NCBI GenBank assembly: GCA_020024915.1
Contig: JAHHSZ010000064.1
Span: 1 to 10,422, forward strand
DNA length: 10,422 nucleotides
Reading direction: 5' to 3'
Source of the DNA: Fusobacterium sp.
GTDB taxonomy: Bacteria > Fusobacteriota > Fusobacteriia > Fusobacteriales > Fusobacteriaceae
A model generated the notes under the pieces. That model worked only from the letters and a program-made list of their open reading frames with translations. It searched no databases and was not told the origin of the DNA. A program made the position numbers and the translations under genes. Positions 1 to 6,662 of this stretch are shown here, one piece after another. Position 1 is the stretch's first letter. Each line of letters begins with the position of its first letter.

Positions 1-3
1 AAA

Positions 4-36
4 AAAGGAAAAAAATCTCTCCAACTTTTTTCCTTT
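4..36 (-). terminator. weak A/T-rich hairpin, putative terminator of the polA-corA operon
   Basis: The arms at 4-14 and 26-36 are perfectly complementary (11 bp, AAAGGAAAAAA against TTTTTTCCTTT), with an 11-nt loop. Read on the minus strand, the hairpin begins 12 nt after the corA stop and runs into further T residues at the window edge. Only two G-C pairs are present, so the stem is weak. The position just after the last gene of the run is the main support. The sequence stops at position 1, so the full length of the T tract cannot be seen. Confidence 0.5.
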
Positions 37-48
37 AATTTTATTGAG

Positions 49-1116
49 CTATAACCATTTTTTCTTTTTAAAGTATGCTAACATTGCTAAAACTAATACT
101 AACATTACAGCTAAAACTATAAAATATCCATATCTACTCTGTAGCTCTGGCATATATTCAAAGTTCATTCCGTATAAACTTGCCAAGAAACTCAAAGGCA
201 TAAATATTGTAGATATAATTGCTAAAATTTGCATAATCTCATTCATTCCATTACTAATAGTTGAATGATATAATTGAATTAGCTCTGTTACTCTACTATT
301 TAAAATATCCAATGTGTCGTGAACTATTATACCATGGTCAGATAGGTCAGTCAAATATATCTTCATGTCTTCATTTAAATATTCAGCTACACTGTTTGTT
401 TGTAATCTTGTAATCAACTCTCTTATTGGTCCAATTGTTCTTTTTAATGTAGTTACCTTCTGTTTCAATGTTATGATTGCTTGTAAATCCTCTCTTTCAG
501 AATCATTAATTACTTTTGATTCCAATCTATCTATCTCTATCTCAACTTCATCAAGTATCATAAAGTAGTTGTCAACTATTGTATCTAATATAGCATATGT
601 CAGATAACCAACACTTCTCTTTCTTATTCTTGAGTTTGGAGCTTCTATCCTTGCTCTAATAGAGTCAAATACATCTCCAGGCGTCTCTTGGAAAGTTATA
701 AGATAATCTTCACTAACTATGAAAGAAACCTGCTCATAACTTATATCTTTAGATATTAGATTAAGTTTTAACATCTTCATAACTATGAAAAGATACTCAT
801 CTCTCTCCTCTACTTTCGCTCTCTGTGTACTATTAACTAGGTCTTCCATAACCAAGTTATCCAATTCAAATAGTTTTCCAATCTTTTTTATAAGAGGTAT
901 ATCGTGAATTCCATCTATATTTATCCAAGTTATTCCCTTAAAATCTACTTTTAAATTACTTAGATCACTTCTTTCATCAAAAAACTCTCTCTTAATGACA
1001 CTATCATTATATGCCATTATATCTATATTTATTCTATGTTGTGGATTTTCTCCAGTATAAATTATACTCCCTGGTGGCAATCCTACTTTTTTCTTTCTAT
1101 TTGATGAATCGTTCAT
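49..1116 (-). CDS. corA: CorA family magnesium/cobalt transport channel
   Basis: The 355-residue product is a CorA-type inner-membrane divalent cation channel, known in this family to act as a homopentamer that takes up Mg2+ and Co2+. The N-terminal two thirds is a soluble, charged alpha/beta and helical domain, beginning with the PPGSIIYTGE stretch (about residues 14-23) common in the Thermotoga-type branch. The long stalk helix leads into TM1 (about 294-314), the signature GMN at 316-318 (context YGMNFEYMPEL) and TM2 (about 330-349). A short basic tail KKKKWL ends in the cytoplasm. The length matches the family, near 350 residues. The start is supported by AGGTG upstream at about 1126-1130, 9 nt from the ATG. 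The stop is TAG. It lies 20 nt after the methyltransferase gene and is the last gene of the run, followed by a hairpin. Nothing suggests that it is broken. Cation preference (Mg2+, Co2+ or Ni2+) cannot be read from the sequence. Confidence 0.96.
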   Translation of the reverse strand: MNDSSNRKKKVGLPPGSIIYTGENPQHRINIDIMAYNDSVIKREFFDERSDLSNLKVDFKGITWINIDGIHDIPLIKKIGKLFELDNLVMEDLVNSTQRAKVEERDEYLFIVMKMLKLNLISKDISYEQVSFIVSEDYLITFQETPGDVFDSIRARIEAPNSRIRKRSVGYLTYAILDTIVDNYFMILDEVEIEIDRLESKVINDSEREDLQAIITLKQKVTTLKRTIGPIRELITRLQTNSVAEYLNEDMKIYLTDLSDHGIIVHDTLDILNSRVTELIQLYHSTISNGMNEIMQILAIISTIFMPLSFLASLYGMNFEYMPELQSRYGYFIVLAVMLVLVLAMLAYFKKKKWL

Positions 1117-1136
1117 CTTCTAATTCACCTCTCTTA

Positions 1137-2654
1137 TTATTCAAATATTTTTATAAAATAATTATCTATCTCCTCTTGTATCTCACTCTTGTAGCTCTTT
1201 ATCTGCTCTTTTACAAGTTTTTCTATATACTCTATCTCAGCACTTTCCTGTGGATAGTATATAGGTGTCTCCTTCAGTGGTGTTGAATAAAACTCATAGT
1301 TTTTTCCTTTGGTCTTTCCATTGTATTTAAACCACTTTAAAAAAGAGCTTGAATTCATATATCCCAAGATATAAAACAAGTTTATACTCTCATCTTTAGC
1401 TGTTATAAAGTAGATATCAGCACTTCCATAAAACTTACCTTCATCATATGAGAATTGATTAGTTTTACATCTTTGTCTCACTAGAATCTTGGGTTTTAAA
1501 AATATCTCTTCATCTCTAGACCATTGAAGTTGCCACCACTCTATCTTATTTTCCTGTACCTCTCTTCTTTGAGAAAGTTTATCATAATATATTTTCAAAT
1601 AATTTTCCAATTTGTTATCTAGATTACTTTTTCTATCTAGATAAAGAATCCAAAAACTATTTTTATTATTTTTGTACATTCCCACATCTTTGTTTTTATA
1701 AAATGGTTTTAAATTCTCTTTAAACTCATCATTGAACTCATCAAAAACAAAGGCTTTATCAAAGCCAGACACTATCCCTTGATTTATATTTACTATATCT
1801 CCCAATGTAAAATTAGAGACTCTTTTTACTCTTTCATTGTACTCTCTACTCTCTCTATCTGCCAAGATTATTTTTGAATTTTCATCATAAATATCTCTAC
1901 TCTCTATGGAAAATCTCTTTTCTGGTAGTATTACATCTACTCTACCCATCTCTGAGTTCTCTCTTCTCCAAGTAAAAATAATATTATGTTGTCCTTTAGC
2001 TTTTGAAAAAAGAGAGTTATCATAAAAAATTATATCTTTAAAATTTCCATTTATTTTTAAAGCTTCTCTCAATTTTTTCCCACTATCTGCCTTAAGCCAA
2101 TAGTTAGTTGTTAAATATATTAAAACACCATTCTCCTCAAGATTTTCTATTGCTCTTTCTATAAAAAAGTAAAAAAAATCCATCTTTCCTTCATAATATT
2201 TTCTTCCAAAAGCTGTATTTTTTATTCTCTGAAAAACCTCTTTATTATTTTTTTCTCCTAAATAGGGAGGATTTCCTAAAATTATATTGAATTTTTTCTC
2301 TACAAATAAGCCATTCTGAACATTTATATTGATCTCTCCATTCAAAGAATAATATTTTAATAACTCCTTTATCTTAATTTTAGCAACCTTTATAGCTTCT
2401 TCATTGATATCATAACCTGTTATCCAATTTTCATCATAAGTGTATCTACCAGTAATCTCCTTAGATATGAGTATCAACTCTTCTAAAGCAGGAATAATTA
2501 AATTTCCACTTCCACAAGAGAGATCGCATATTCTAATTTTCATCAATTTTTCCAAAGTTTTTTTATTTTCAAAATACAGATTTAACCCTTTTTTTACCAT
2601 CTCTTTAGCTATCTCACTAGGAGTATATACTTTATAATTATACTGTTTTTCCAT
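1137..2654 (-). CDS. gamma-class adenine-N6 DNA methyltransferase (TaqI/Eco57I type), apparently solitary
   Basis: The 505-residue product looks like an S-adenosylmethionine-dependent enzyme that methylates adenine N6 in a specific DNA site. Motif X is the VYTP at residues 9-12. Motif I is DLSCGSGN (44-51). GYD (80-82) is the likely acidic AdoMet-binding loop. The catalytic motif IV is NPPY (128-131). The segment DFFYFFIERAIENLEENG (159-176), followed by the LREAL helix, is typical of the Eco57I/TaqI family. The order X-I-IV with a C-terminal target-recognition region (about 285-460, including KPKILVRQRC at 387-396 and GYMNSSSF at 431-438) is that of M.TaqI. M.TaqI is shorter, at about 420 residues. 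Motif X lies right at the N terminus, so there is no room for a fused nuclease domain and it does not look like a type IIG enzyme. No restriction gene lies nearby. The ATG overlaps the murJ stop (TAATG), implying translational coupling. Composition resembles its neighbours. The target sequence is unknown. Confidence 0.9.
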   Translation of the reverse strand: MEKQYNYKVYTPSEIAKEMVKKGLNLYFENKKTLEKLMKIRICDLSCGSGNLIIPALEELILISKEITGRYTYDENWITGYDINEEAIKVAKIKIKELLKYYSLNGEININVQNGLFVEKKFNIILGNPPYLGEKNNKEVFQRIKNTAFGRKYYEGKMDFFYFFIERAIENLEENGVLIYLTTNYWLKADSGKKLREALKINGNFKDIIFYDNSLFSKAKGQHNIIFTWRRENSEMGRVDVILPEKRFSIESRDIYDENSKIILADRESREYNERVKRVSNFTLGDIVNINQGIVSGFDKAFVFDEFNDEFKENLKPFYKNKDVGMYKNNKNSFWILYLDRKSNLDNKLENYLKIYYDKLSQRREVQENKIEWWQLQWSRDEEIFLKPKILVRQRCKTNQFSYDEGKFYGSADIYFITAKDESINLFYILGYMNSSSFLKWFKYNGKTKGKNYEFYSTPLKETPIYYPQESAEIEYIEKLVKEQIKSYKSEIQEEIDNYFIKIFE

Positions 2655-4114
2655 TAGAACACTTCCAATTTATTTTTTAATAAATTTTTGGTCCAAAATA
2701 GCATATATACACCTGAAAAAACTAGTAGTTTCAAGATTGTATTATCTATTTTGTAACTACATAATAATGAAATTACGGTTACTACCAAAGTTTTTAAGAA
2801 AAATATGTAGGATTTTTTCAAACTAAAATTTATATATTTTTTTCTAAATACAGTGATAAGAAGTAGAAAGTTCACAGCTGAAGCTATTGAAGTTGACAGT
2901 GCTAATCCTCTGTATTCCATTATATCTATCAACAAAAAATTTAAAACTATATTTATAACTATGGAAATTATTGAAAATTTTACTGGATAAGTACTATTTT
3001 TTACACTATAAAAAGCTCTTGTCATCAAATAAATAGCTGTATAAAAATACAATCCTACTGAGTAATAAATCAATGCTTGTGATGTCACTTTCACAGCCTC
3101 TTCTCCAAACTTTCCATATGAAAGAGTCAGTCTAATCACTTCTGGAGCATAAAAAGTAAGTACAGCTGTTGAAGGAATAATTAAAAATAGCAGTATATTC
3201 AATCCCCTAACTATATTGTCTGTAGCCTCCGTTAAATTATTCTTTGACATAGCCTTAGATAGTGCTGGAAATATTACTGTTGAAATTGAAACACCGAAGA
3301 CACCAACAGGTAATAGGTATAATCTAGTAGCATTTTCTAAAGCAGATACTCCCCCTTCTGCTAAGTATGAGGCAAACATCTGGTCCACTATTGTATTTAC
3401 CTGTCTAGCTACAATCCCAACCAACATTGGACAGATCATTATAAAAATTTTCTTTAAGTATGGATCTTTCCAATCTATCTTTAATGAATAACCTTTAACA
3501 ATCTTAAAAAAAGAGGGCAATACAACTAAAAACTGCAATAGTCCACCTACTACAACTCCATATGCTAAAGTATCTATTCCATAGGTTTTTCCAAAATACA
3601 TAGATGCAAAAATAATTGCTAAATTAAAAAAAATAGATGTAGATGCTGGAATAGCAAACTGTTTAAAGTTATTTAAAATTGCACATATCATTCCTGACAA
3701 ACTTATAAAAATAAAGTAAAGTGACATTATTTTCAGAAGTTTTGAAGCTATTATCTTAGTTTCATTTGGAAAACCACTCACTATTCCCAAAATTATCTGA
3801 TCTGAAAATACTATCATCAATATAGTTATTATTGTACTAAATACAAATAGAAGATTTATTACTGAAAATATAAACTGCTTACTTCTCTCCTCACCTTCAT
3901 TTTCAACTTTCTCATTATACAGTGGAATAAAGGAACTTCCTAAGGCTCCCTCTCCCAAAAGTTGTCTAAAAAAATTACTAATTTTAAATGCACTAAAAAA
4001 AGCATCCGTCATTGCTGATGCTCCAAAATAGTAAGCTATTATCCCTGCTCTTACCAAGCCTAAAACTCTACTTACCATTGTGATTATCATAACTAGAAGT
4101 CCACTTCTAAACAT
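2654..4114 (-). CDS. murJ: MurJ (MviN) lipid II flippase
   Basis: The 486-residue polytopic membrane protein belongs to the MOP superfamily and is predicted to flip lipid II across the cytoplasmic membrane for peptidoglycan synthesis. The N terminus has the family signature: SRVLGLVR at 15-22, YYFGAS at 28-33, D37, then NFFRQLLGEGALGSSFIP (47-64). R16, R22, D37 and R50 match charged residues shown to be essential in E. coli MurJ (R18, R24, D39, R52). R264, in NATRLYLLPVGVFGVS, lies where the substrate-cavity R270 is expected. Hydrophobic segments run throughout and are compatible with the 13-14 helices of the family. The length is slightly below the E. coli protein (about 511 residues). The RBS AAAGGAG sits directly after the scpA stop, 4 nt before the ATG. 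The stop overlaps the methyltransferase start by one base. No MurF or division genes adjoin it, so its job is assigned from homology, not context. Confidence 0.95.
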   Translation of the reverse strand: MFRSGLLVMIITMVSRVLGLVRAGIIAYYFGASAMTDAFFSAFKISNFFRQLLGEGALGSSFIPLYNEKVENEGEERSKQFIFSVINLLFVFSTIITILMIVFSDQIILGIVSGFPNETKIIASKLLKIMSLYFIFISLSGMICAILNNFKQFAIPASTSIFFNLAIIFASMYFGKTYGIDTLAYGVVVGGLLQFLVVLPSFFKIVKGYSLKIDWKDPYLKKIFIMICPMLVGIVARQVNTIVDQMFASYLAEGGVSALENATRLYLLPVGVFGVSISTVIFPALSKAMSKNNLTEATDNIVRGLNILLFLIIPSTAVLTFYAPEVIRLTLSYGKFGEEAVKVTSQALIYYSVGLYFYTAIYLMTRAFYSVKNSTYPVKFSIISIVINIVLNFLLIDIMEYRGLALSTSIASAVNFLLLITVFRKKYINFSLKKSYIFFLKTLVVTVISLLCSYKIDNTILKLLVFSGVYMLFWTKNLLKNKLEVF

Positions 4115-4125
4115 AAAACTCCTTT

Positions 4126-4803
4126 CTACCCTTTTATTCTTATTACCATTTCTCCCTCAATCAAAACTTTTCCTTCTTTGTACAGTTCTAAGAGTGATAA
4201 AAATATATATACTAAATGCATCTTTCCCTCTGCTTCAGAAAAAATCGAATCAAAGGTTCTATTCTGTGAGTAAAGTTTCAAGTATAATTTATCCATCTCA
4301 TCTTTTAGAGTATATTTTTTCTCCAACTCCAACTCTAAATACTCACTCTCTTGCTTTTCAAAATACCTCTTATAGGCAGAGTACAGATCACTTGCCTGTA
4401 ATTTTGAGATATCATACTCTTTAGGAGCTTTTTTTATTATCTTTCTACTTTCACCTCTAGTGTACGATATGTTGTACTCATTTTCCATCTCTCCCATTTT
4501 AACAGCTATCTCTTTAAATAGTTTATAGTCTTCTAGCCTTCTTTTTAACTCTTTTTCTTTATTTTCCTCTTCATTTATAGATAACAGAGTTGAAGCCTTT
4601 ATCTCTAACAACTCTGAAGCTGTTACTAAGAATTCAACTTTTATATGTAAATTCTCCTCTTGAGCATTTTTTAATATCCCCAAATATTCATCTATAATTT
4701 GTGAAATTTTTATCTCTGAGATTTTTAGTTTTTTCTTATCTATTAAATGTAAAAGTAAATCTAATGGTCCTTCAAAATTATCTATTTTTAATACTATATC
4801 CAT
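4126..4803 (-). CDS. scpA: ScpA, kleisin subunit of the SMC-ScpAB condensin
   Basis: The 225-residue protein is the bacterial kleisin that bridges the SMC head domains and binds ScpB, working in chromosome organisation and segregation in the cytoplasm. The N-terminal SMC-neck-binding domain starts with the signature FEGPLDLLLHLI (10-21), followed by IDEYLGIL and the FLVTASELLEIKASTLL helix (58-74). The middle (about 78-185) is highly charged and helical, with EEENKEKELKRRL. The C-terminal winged-helix part holds FLSLLELYKEGKVL (201-214), which contacts the SMC cap region in this family. The length is slightly short for ScpA, which is usually 230-260 residues. The ATG lies inside the end of ribF (10-nt overlap, ATGGATATAG) with only a weak GAGAGA upstream, so translational coupling to ribF is likely. 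The usual partner gene scpB is not next to it: murJ follows 11 nt later. Confidence 0.95.
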   Translation of the reverse strand: MDIVLKIDNFEGPLDLLLHLIDKKKLKISEIKISQIIDEYLGILKNAQEENLHIKVEFLVTASELLEIKASTLLSINEEENKEKELKRRLEDYKLFKEIAVKMGEMENEYNISYTRGESRKIIKKAPKEYDISKLQASDLYSAYKRYFEKQESEYLELELEKKYTLKDEMDKLYLKLYSQNRTFDSIFSEAEGKMHLVYIFLSLLELYKEGKVLIEGEMVIRIKG

Positions 4804-5741
4804 TTTCTCTCTCTTATCTTTTCAGTCCAAACTTTTACATCATTACCAATGACTCTTTTTAACTCTTCAATTGAATCAAACTTCTTTTCTTTTCTCAAGT
4901 ACTCTAAAAGTTCCACAGCTATTATTTTTCCATATATAAACTCTTCAAAATCTAAAATATTCACTTCAACACTTTTTTCTCCTGGTTTTAATGTAGGATT
5001 TACACCGATATTTACAACCCCATATCTATAAAAATCCTCTCCCTCTATCTTAACTCTTGCACCATATATCCCATTTTTGGGATAAATTCTCTTTGCCATC
5101 TTTACATTAGCTGTTGGAAATCCCAACTCTCTAGCTATTTTTTTACCATGTACTACCTCACCTAATATCAAAAAGCTATGTCCTAAATATCTGTTAATCT
5201 CTGATATCTCTCTATGCTCCACCTCTTTTCTAAGAAATGTAGAGCTTACAAGTTGTCCATCTAGATATATTGCTGGAATCTCATTGACGACTATACCTCT
5301 TTCCTCTCCCAATCTTATCAAATCTTTAGTGTTGGATTTTCCTCCCACACCAAAAGAGAAATTAAATCCTACAAAAATCTCTTTGCTCCCTACTTTTTCT
5401 TTTAATATATCCACAAATTCTTCAGCTTTTAAGTCTGCAAACTCCTTTGAAAATTTCTGTAAAATTATGCAATTCACTCCCATATCTTCTAATATATATA
5501 CTTTTTCATCAATAGTATTTATATTTTTAGGAGCTTTTTCACTATTTATAAGCTCCATTGGGTGGCTTGAAAATGTGAAAACTACTGCTTGTCCTCCATT
5601 TTTCTTAGCTCTATCTATTGCCATTTTTATAAGTTGTTGGTGACCATAGTGCACTCCATCAAAAGTTCCTATTGCTACATAGCTATTTTCTAATTTTTCT
5701 TTTAATTCTAGTATATTTTTTACTATTTTCATTTTGCTCAT
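4794..5741 (-). CDS. ribF: bifunctional riboflavin kinase / FMN adenylyltransferase
   Basis: The 315-residue enzyme converts riboflavin to FMN and then FAD in the cytoplasm. The N-terminal FAD-synthetase half (about 1-180) has the nucleotidyltransferase signature GTFDGVHYGH (25-34, with the HxGH ATP-binding motif), GFNFSFGVGG (125-134) and SSTFLR (166-171). The C-terminal flavokinase half has GEVVHGKKIARELGFPTAN (194-212), with the PTAN that binds Mg-ATP. It also has VVNIGVNPT (242-250) and the VEVNILDF segment (258-265), whose E259 is the expected catalytic base. The usual glycine in the G-R-LGFPTAN signature is alanine here (A203); I see no other deviation. The length is standard for RibF. 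Methionine 1 is chosen over methionine 4 because GAGGAA lies 5-10 nt before it. The gene starts 2 nt after the whiA stop and overlaps scpA by 10 nt. No riboswitch could fit between whiA and ribF. Confidence 0.97.
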   Translation of the reverse strand: MSKMKIVKNILELKEKLENSYVAIGTFDGVHYGHQQLIKMAIDRAKKNGGQAVVFTFSSHPMELINSEKAPKNINTIDEKVYILEDMGVNCIILQKFSKEFADLKAEEFVDILKEKVGSKEIFVGFNFSFGVGGKSNTKDLIRLGEERGIVVNEIPAIYLDGQLVSSTFLRKEVEHREISEINRYLGHSFLILGEVVHGKKIARELGFPTANVKMAKRIYPKNGIYGARVKIEGEDFYRYGVVNIGVNPTLKPGEKSVEVNILDFEEFIYGKIIAVELLEYLRKEKKFDSIEELKRVIGNDVKVWTEKIRERKWI

Positions 5742-5743
5742 AC

Positions 5744-6646
5744 TTATTCCTCAATCTCTTCATTTTTTAGATTATTGTAAATTTCCTCTATTCTCCTAAA
5801 TCTATTTCTAACTCCAGATTTTGAAATCCCTATCATTTCAGCTATCTCTTGAAGAGAGCTCTCTGGATTTTTTAATCTCACATATGCAATCTCTTCTAAA
5901 ACAGGACTAAGAGAGTTTAGTCCCATCTCTTTATCTATAAGCTTTATCATTTTTATCTGGTTATTTCCAGTATTTAAAGTCTTGGTTTCATTGGCTACTT
6001 CCCAGTTCATCTCTCTTATAGTCTTATTTTTTAAGTCCTTTATCATTGTAGTCTCTTCATATTTGAAGAAAGATTGAATGGAACCTATCATTACCATTAT
6101 ATCCATAATATCTTCTGAATTTCTTATATAGACTAAAGGTTTGTTTCTTTTTAAAGTCTTAAATACCTTTTTCTTTTTAGAAAAAAGTATATTATAAAAC
6201 TTATCTGCAGTCTCTTCATCATCCATAAAAAAATCTAGAGCATACTCTTTATGTGGATCTTTTATATAACCACAAGAGAGAAATATCCCTCTTATAAACC
6301 CCTTAAGTATCTCCTCACTCGCCAAAATTAATTTTTCACTAAAACTCCTCATTATTTCAGTAAAATCTCTATATCCTCTCTGCTTAGGAATAAGTATTAT
6401 ATATACATTATGTTCTCCTAATCTCTTTGAAGTAGAGTATTTAATCTCTATTCTTAAATTTGTTACCTCTTTTATGAATTTATAAACTCTTTTTGCAAGT
6501 GATAAATTTTCTAATCTCAACTCTATTTTATCTTTGTGAAAGGCATTTTTACTAAAAAATATAGCAGAAAGCTCAGCCTTTTTCTCAATCTCTGTCACTA
6601 ATTCATTCTCTAGTATCTCTTGTTTTACATTATAGGTGTAAGACAT
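5744..6646 (-). CDS. whiA: WhiA, DNA-binding regulator with LAGLIDADG-like and HTH domains
   Basis: The 300-residue protein matches WhiA, a conserved factor linked to sporulation in actinomycetes and to division, chromosome segregation and metabolism in Firmicutes. The N-terminal part (about 1-90) is the short alpha/beta WhiA_N region. The central degenerate homing-endonuclease-like fold includes the family segment GFIRGIFLSCGYIKDP (116-131), corresponding to the usual RGAFLsGGs-dP. The C-terminal DNA-binding helix-turn-helix has RLKNPESSLQEIAEMIG followed by SKSGVRNRFRRIEEI (257-289), a near-signature WhiA ending. The element corresponding to N-E-AN--K is NWEVANETKT (214-223). The length is typical. 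AGGAGGAG stands just upstream of the ATG. It begins 16 nt after polA, and ribF follows 2 nt later. In Firmicutes whiA usually lies beside the yvcJ (rapZ) and yvcK homologues; these are absent here. Whether it regulates this operon cannot be told from sequence alone. Confidence 0.93.
   Translation of the reverse strand: MSYTYNVKQEILENELVTEIEKKAELSAIFFSKNAFHKDKIELRLENLSLAKRVYKFIKEVTNLRIEIKYSTSKRLGEHNVYIILIPKQRGYRDFTEIMRSFSEKLILASEEILKGFIRGIFLSCGYIKDPHKEYALDFFMDDEETADKFYNILFSKKKKVFKTLKRNKPLVYIRNSEDIMDIMVMIGSIQSFFKYEETTMIKDLKNKTIREMNWEVANETKTLNTGNNQIKMIKLIDKEMGLNSLSPVLEEIAYVRLKNPESSLQEIAEMIGISKSGVRNRFRRIEEIYNNLKNEEIEE
5747..5752 (-). promoter_or_regulatory. ribosome binding site that fixes the ribF start
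   Basis: GAGGAA on the minus strand sits inside the last codons of whiA, directly before its TAA stop and 5 nt before the ribF ATG at 5741. The next in-frame ATG (at 5732) would lie 14 nt away. This spacing favours the upstream ATG, and its placement suggests that ribosomes finishing whiA reinitiate on ribF. Confidence 0.7.
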
Positions 6647-6662
6647 CTCTCCTCCTATCTTG

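Noticed and set aside
1011..1286. A 91-codon hydrophobic plus-strand frame spanning the corA-methyltransferase junction, considered as a small membrane protein or toxin
   Set aside because: It overlaps two well-supported minus-strand genes, and its Leu/Tyr/Phe richness follows from reading the complement of Lys/Glu/Ile codons.
1137..2654. The methyltransferase as a type IIG restriction enzyme or BREX PglX protein
   Set aside because: At 505 residues, with motif X at residue 9, it has no N-terminal nuclease domain. It is far shorter than PglX, and no defence genes lie around it.
4080..4424. A 114-codon plus-strand open frame antisense to scpA and the murJ start
   Set aside because: It lies opposite clear genes, shows no plausible ribosome binding site or family-like sequence, and its residue content reflects the complement of an AT-rich gene.
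5284..5643. A 119-codon plus-strand open frame inside ribF
   Set aside because: It is antisense to the catalytic half of RibF, has no supporting start signals, and reads as a shadow of the real frame.
5742..5760. Possible FMN riboswitch before ribF
   Set aside because: whiA ends 2 nt before the ribF start, so there is no untranslated space for an RFN element.
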